Assembly: GCA_009843625.1 (NCBI GenBank)
Contig: VYDD01000135.1
Coordinates: 1 to 8,301 of the forward strand
Origin: Gammaproteobacteria bacterium
GTDB taxonomy: Bacteria > Gemmatimonadota > Gemmatimonadetes > Longimicrobiales > Gaopeijiaceae
Direction of reading: 5' to 3'
Length of the DNA: 8,301 bases
In this document: one piece after another, positions 6,202 to 8,301 of the stretch
How the letters are laid out: each line of letters begins with the position of its first letter
Position numbering within the stretch: position 1 is the first letter of the stretch
Made by a program: the position numbers and the translations under genes
Notes under the pieces: model-generated
The model's input: only the letters and a program-made list of their open reading frames with translations
What the model was told of the DNA's origin: nothing
Databases searched by the model: none

Positions 6202-6258
6202 AGCACGAGTCGCCCCAGGCCCGGGAGTTTTCTCCCGAGCCTGGGAGCAGTCGCGCCG
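6202..6258. repeat. Hairpin-containing repeat, right copy (partner 1675-1729)
   Basis: AGCACGAGT, the hairpin arms and GGAGCAG-CGCGCC match 1675-1729, with a few substitutions and small indels. In both places the repeat lies downstream of a Cys-peptide gene on the minus strand, which supports a shared origin of the two loci. In the left locus paralogs 1 and 2 both precede it. Confidence 0.75.
6214..6245. terminator. Hairpin downstream of peptide 3, probable terminator
   Basis: CCCAGGCCCGGGAG, loop TTTT, then CTCCCGAGCCTGGG: 13 of 14 pairs match, with one C/A mismatch. It lies 46 nt past the peptide gene stop on the minus strand and upstream of the propeller operon, so it would separate the peptide transcript from the operon. 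There is no T-tract after the stem. Confidence 0.6.
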
Positions 6259-6290
6259 GCCCGCGCTGGTCGGAAACACGACAGGCTCGA

Positions 6291-6545
6291 TCAGAAGGCG
6301 TTAGTTATTGCGTCGCTGACGCAACCGAACCCGTCCAGAATCGCTACGGCCCCGCAGCCGACATGGTCCCAGAAGCCGTCTGCCCCCTCCATGCATTCGA
6401 CGAAGTCCCTCGCGGCTTCGACCAGGCACCCTGCGAATCCTCTCTCCTGTGCGGCCACCACCGGTCCGGCTCCCAGCGCCAGTGCGACCACCAGCGCGAG
6501 GCTTGCTCCGGTCAAGCGGACGAGTCGTTTGGTTCTTCGGATCAT
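6291..6545 (-). CDS. Small secreted cysteine peptide, paralog 3 (84 aa, paired C-x10-C)
   Basis: TAGGAGAGAGCC directly before ATG gives a strong ribosome site. The signal peptide is MIRRTKRLVR plus hydrophobic LTGASLALVVALALGAG and PVVAA, with cleavage near residue 31 or 32. The mature part has Cys 40, 51, 64 and 75 (C-x10-C-x12-C-x10-C) and the GFWDHV motif between the inner pair, as in paralog 2, but runs seven residues longer (SDAITNAF end). The mature peptide is acidic to neutral, so it does not look like a cationic antimicrobial. It is transcribed away from the small membrane protein gene across a shared 283-bp region, and is followed by a hairpin and then the propeller-ABC operon on the same strand. 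No named family is recognised. A secreted disulfide-stapled helical hairpin is inferred from the Cys spacing. Confidence 0.82.
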   Translation of the reverse strand: MIRRTKRLVRLTGASLALVVALALGAGPVVAAQERGFAGCLVEAARDFVECMEGADGFWDHVGCGAVAILDGFGCVSDAITNAF

Positions 6546-6828
6546 GGCTCTCTCCTACTATGAATTGGACTGTGCCGACCGTCTTGTCGGCCTGCGTTCG
6601 CGGGTCACTCATCCACGTCTCGTGCCGAAGCGCGGATTCCGGGCGAGTCAATGGCGGGATGCGCCGGCGTCGGCGATCGGCCCGGTGTCGACGTATCGGT
6701 CCGGTGCCGACGCATCGCACCGATGTCCAGACGGGAGAGGGGCGTTACCTTGACCCTGTCAGGCTCGGAAACTTCAGCGAGAGCCGGACGTACGGCGGCG
6801 GACACAAACCCGACGAACGGAGAGGGAA
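6546..6828. promoter_or_regulatory. Divergent intergenic region, right copy
   Basis: It separates peptide 3 (minus) from the membrane protein gene (plus). It contains an inverted repeat GCCGAC-CGTCTT-GTCGGC near 6573-6590, the 73-bp block 6597-6669 shared with the left copy, and two 17-bp direct copies of CCGGTG[T/C]CGACG[T/C]ATCG at 6682-6698 and 6701-6717. TTGACC at 6750-6755 could be a -35 for the plus-strand gene, but the hexamer 17 nt further on (TTCAGC) is a poor -10. GGAGAGGGAA before ATG 6829 is a clear ribosome site. Confidence 0.5.
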
Positions 6829-7035
6829 ATGAAGACGTTTGCTCAGCTGTCCGCGGTGGGAATCGCCGCGGTCCTGCTTCTGAAGCTGCTGGGGGTGATC
6901 GTCGTGCCGCTGCTTGGGTTCCTTGCGGCGGCCTTCGCCTTTGGATTCAAGCTGCTGCTGATCGCCGCAGCCGTCTGGCTCGTCTTGAAACTGCTCAGGA
7001 AAAGCGGGTGCTGCGGCCCCCGCGACGAGGAATAG
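6829..7035 (+). CDS. Small hydrophobic membrane protein of unknown function (68 aa)
   Basis: GGAGAGG lies 3 nt ahead of the ATG. Two hydrophobic stretches cover about residues 8-35 and 36-56, rich in Gly, Ala and Leu (AAAFAFGFKLLLIAAAVWLV), followed by a basic segment KLLRKS, a Cys-Cys pair (61-62) and an acidic end PRDEE. It is probably a helical hairpin or a single bent span in the inner membrane with a cytoplasmic tail. Small proteins of this type occur as unnamed hypotheticals. Its divergent pairing with a Cys peptide is repeated in the left copy, where this gene is broken, so one copy may be enough. It could serve the peptide system, for example in immunity or signalling, but nothing in the sequence proves this. 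The gene ends three bases from the convergent channel gene. Confidence 0.75.
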   Translation: MKTFAQLSAVGIAAVLLLKLLGVIVVPLLGFLAAAFAFGFKLLLIAAAVWLVLKLLRKSGCCGPRDEE

Positions 7036-7038
7036 CCC

Positions 7039-8055
7039 CTACGTCCAGCGCCCCAGTTGCTGCAGCTGCCGGGGCGTTCCCATGACCACCAGCTCGTCCC
7101 CCACCTTGAGCGTGGTGCTCCCCTTCGGATTGAACGTGATCTGCTTCTGATCCGCTCCGCGCAGGAGGGCAACCACGACCATCGACTCGCGAATGTGCGT
7201 GGCGTCGAGCGTTTTGCCCGCCGCCGCCGCCCGCGCGCTCAGGGCGACCTGGTCCGTGCGCAGATTCAGTTTCTGCAGGCGGTTGCCGATCTCGAGCAGC
7301 GTCGTCGCCGACGGGCGAACCAGCATCGCGGCCATCGTGACGCCGCCGCTGACGTTGGGGCTGACGACGTGACTCGCGCCCGCCCGGTACATCTTGGCGG
7401 TGGTCTCGGGGTCGTCGGCCCGCGCGACCACGGTCAGTTCGGCGTTGAGGACGCGCGCGGACAAACACACGAACAGGTTGTCGGCGTCCTCGCTCAGACA
7501 GGTGATGAGCCCCCGCGCGTGGCGGATGCCGGCGCTCTCGAGGGCCTCGTCCTTCGCGGCGTCGCCCTCGACCACCAGCGCGTTGGGGAATCTGCTGCGG
7601 ACTGAGCGAATTCTCTCCGCGTCGACTTCGACGACCACGAAGTCCAGCTCCGACTGTTCCAGTTCGATCAGGACTTGCATTCCGGTGCGGCCGCATCCGC
7701 ACACAATCACGTGGTTTCTCAGCTTGGCGATGGTTTTCATGGTGCGCCGTCGTTGAAGCGTGCCCGTCAGATCCATTTCGACGAAGAAAGCCGTGATCGC
7801 GGCGAACCAGAGGCCGAGTCCGGTCAGCCCCAGGGCGAGCAGGCCCATGGTGAAATTGCGCCCGGCGGCGGAGAGCGGGGCGACCTCGTGGTACCCCACC
7901 GCGGTCAGGGTGATGACGGTCATGTAGAGGGCGTCGTGGAACGACCATCCCTCGAAGAACATGTACCCCCAGATCCCGATCACATTCACGATCACGAAGT
8001 AGAGGGCCATCCAGGCCATGTGCCTTGAGAAGGAACCGCTCACTGAGGCGCTCAC
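7039..8055 (-). CDS. TrkA/RCK-type two-TM potassium channel (338 aa)
   Basis: This is a potassium channel subunit with a ligand-sensing cytoplasmic part, built like MthK. Residues 13-33 form TM1, a pore helix and filter follow (YMTVITLTAVGYHEVAPLS, 44-62), and TM2 spans about 69-92. An RCK N-lobe (TrkA-N) begins at NHVIVCGCGRTG (114-125), with the G-x-G-x-x-G nucleotide loop and acidic residues at VVEVD (141-145). A TrkA-C domain covers about 262-335 (LSARAAAAGKTLDA to ELVVMGTP). The filter reads TAVGYHE where TTVGYGD is the textbook form; His/Arg plus Glu after GY occurs in related bacterial channels. Start choice is open: GTG 8055 or 8043 gives a short extra N-terminus, while ATG 8019 has a modest AAGG ahead and still includes TM1. 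It is unrelated to the duplicated module. Confidence 0.92.
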   Translation of the reverse strand: MSASVSGSFSRHMAWMALYFVIVNVIGIWGYMFFEGWSFHDALYMTVITLTAVGYHEVAPLSAAGRNFTMGLLALGLTGLGLWFAAITAFFVEMDLTGTLQRRRTMKTIAKLRNHVIVCGCGRTGMQVLIELEQSELDFVVVEVDAERIRSVRSRFPNALVVEGDAAKDEALESAGIRHARGLITCLSEDADNLFVCLSARVLNAELTVVARADDPETTAKMYRAGASHVVSPNVSGGVTMAAMLVRPSATTLLEIGNRLQKLNLRTDQVALSARAAAAGKTLDATHIRESMVVVALLRGADQKQITFNPKGSTTLKVGDELVVMGTPRQLQQLGRWT

Positions 8056-8094
8056 GTCACGCGGCGCCGATGGTGCGGGGTGCCGTATCCCGGA

Positions 8095-8301
8095 TCACGG
8101 CGAGGGTTTGACGCGCCGGCGGCCGGAGCCACCTCTCGACCGGGAGGGGCCGCGCGCGGGCTCGCGGTGGTAGTCTACGCGCACGGCGCGTCCGCCCAGA
8201 GTGATCCCGTTGAGGGCCCGAACCACCTTCTCCGCCACCTGCTGCCGGATCTCGACCCGGGTGAAGGTTTCCTGGATCTCGATCCTGCCCACCTGAGCGC
8301 G
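8095..8301 (-). CDS. C-terminal end of a DEAD-box RNA helicase with DbpA-type RNA-binding domain, 5' truncated by the window edge
   Basis: The frame is open to the right edge, so the GTG at 8292 is probably internal. The visible part reads GRIEIQETFTRVEIRQQVAE, then ALNGITLGGRAVRVDYHREP, the final strands and helix of the DbpA RNA-binding domain (RRM-like fold) found at the end of DEAD-box helicases involved in ribosome assembly and cold-adapted RNA remodelling. It ends in an Arg/Ser/Gly-rich tail (ARGPSRSRGGSGRRRVKPSP), typical of these proteins and likely to bind RNA non-specifically. The helicase core lies outside the window. The gene is 39 nt upstream of the GTG start of the channel gene on the same strand; a functional link is not implied. 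Confidence 0.82.
   Translation of the reverse strand, partial: RAQVGRIEIQETFTRVEIRQQVAEKVVRALNGITLGGRAVRVDYHREPARGPSRSRGGSGRRRVKPSP

Larger units (their letters stand above)
5972..6290. other. Intergenic stretch between peptide 3 and the propeller operon
   Basis: About 320 bases lie between the end of the third peptide gene and the propeller start. They hold the hairpin at 6214-6245 and otherwise nothing I can name. The operon promoter should be here on the minus strand, but I find no convincing -35/-10 pair. The readable frames in this stretch have no ribosome sites or recognisable domains. Confidence 0.4.
6261..7035. repeat. Duplicated block, right copy (peptide gene, divergent promoter region, intact membrane protein gene)
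   Basis: This is the partner of 2135-3044. Here both flanking genes are intact, so it is the better-preserved copy. The similarity ends at the stop codon of the membrane protein gene, three bases before the end of the convergent potassium channel gene. Confidence 0.85.

Noticed and set aside
6067..6279. A 70-residue Cys-containing frame on the minus strand as a possible fourth peptide
   Set aside because: It crosses the terminator hairpin, has no signal peptide and does not show the C-x10-C spacing.
1768..6545. The Cys peptides as lanthipeptide or other RiPP precursors
   Set aside because: They have Sec-type signal peptides rather than double-Gly leaders, and no modification enzyme or peptidase-domain ABC transporter is in the window.
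5482..6753. A 423-residue open frame on the plus strand
   Set aside because: It is antisense to the propeller and peptide 3 genes, with Arg/Pro-rich, low-complexity content typical of shadow frames.
6995..7948. A 317-residue open frame on the minus strand
   Set aside because: It is a shifted frame inside the clear potassium channel gene; the product is Arg/Gly-rich without domains.
1..8301. CRISPR array, tRNA, rRNA or transposase
   Set aside because: I saw no regularly spaced repeats, cloverleaf or rRNA-like sequence, and no transposase or integrase motifs in any frame. The repeats present are a two-copy duplication.

Overview
The window is GC-rich, bacterial and densely coded on both strands, with Shine-Dalgarno-led genes. 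The gene content points to Gemmatimonadota or a close relative: a PHM-fold-like protein tail, a secreted family of the 'GQN.AP.FEGW' type, and a membrane-anchored 6-bladed beta-propeller beside an ABC-2 transporter. This assignment rests on family recognition only and is an inference.

Layout, left to right. (1) 3-479 (+) is the C-terminal end of a larger protein resembling copper type II monooxygenase-like proteins. (2) 496-1635 (+) is a secreted protein of unknown function. (3) A perfect 14-bp hairpin at 1686-1716 separates it from two minus-strand genes for small secreted Cys peptides (1768-2055 and 2183-2416). (4) 2417-2876 is a divergent intergenic region. (5) 2877-3044 is a dead copy of a small membrane protein gene, joined directly to 3045-3365, a dead and internally deleted copy of gene 2. 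(6) On the minus strand lies a tightly coupled operon, read right to left: beta-propeller (5971-4859), ABC ATPase (4857-4120), ABC-2 permease (4123-3380). (7) A second copy of the hairpin (6214-6245) is followed by a third Cys-peptide gene (6291-6545, minus), a second divergent intergenic region, and the intact small membrane protein gene (6829-7035, +). (8) Last come a TrkA-type potassium channel (7039-8055, minus) and the C-terminal end of a DEAD-box helicase (8095 to the right edge, minus).

The central observation is that most of the window looks like two copies of one module that decayed in complementary ways. The inferred ancestral order is: secreted protein (+), permease-ATPase-propeller (-), hairpin, Cys peptide (-), divergent promoter region, small membrane protein (+). 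The left copy kept the secreted protein and the peptides, lost almost all of the ABC operon (a 23-bp permease remnant is left) and has a broken membrane-protein gene. The right copy kept the ABC operon, one peptide and the membrane protein, and has a broken secreted-protein gene.

The three Cys peptides form a family. Each has a Sec-type signal peptide and two C-x10-C pairs, which suggests a disulfide-stapled helical hairpin. Between the two closest members the leader is about 88% identical and the mature part about 48%. I recognise no named family. Their recurrence with a propeller-ABC operon and a small membrane protein makes this the best candidate here for an undescribed system, perhaps a secreted peptide with an export, sensing or self-protection apparatus. 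That function is inference.
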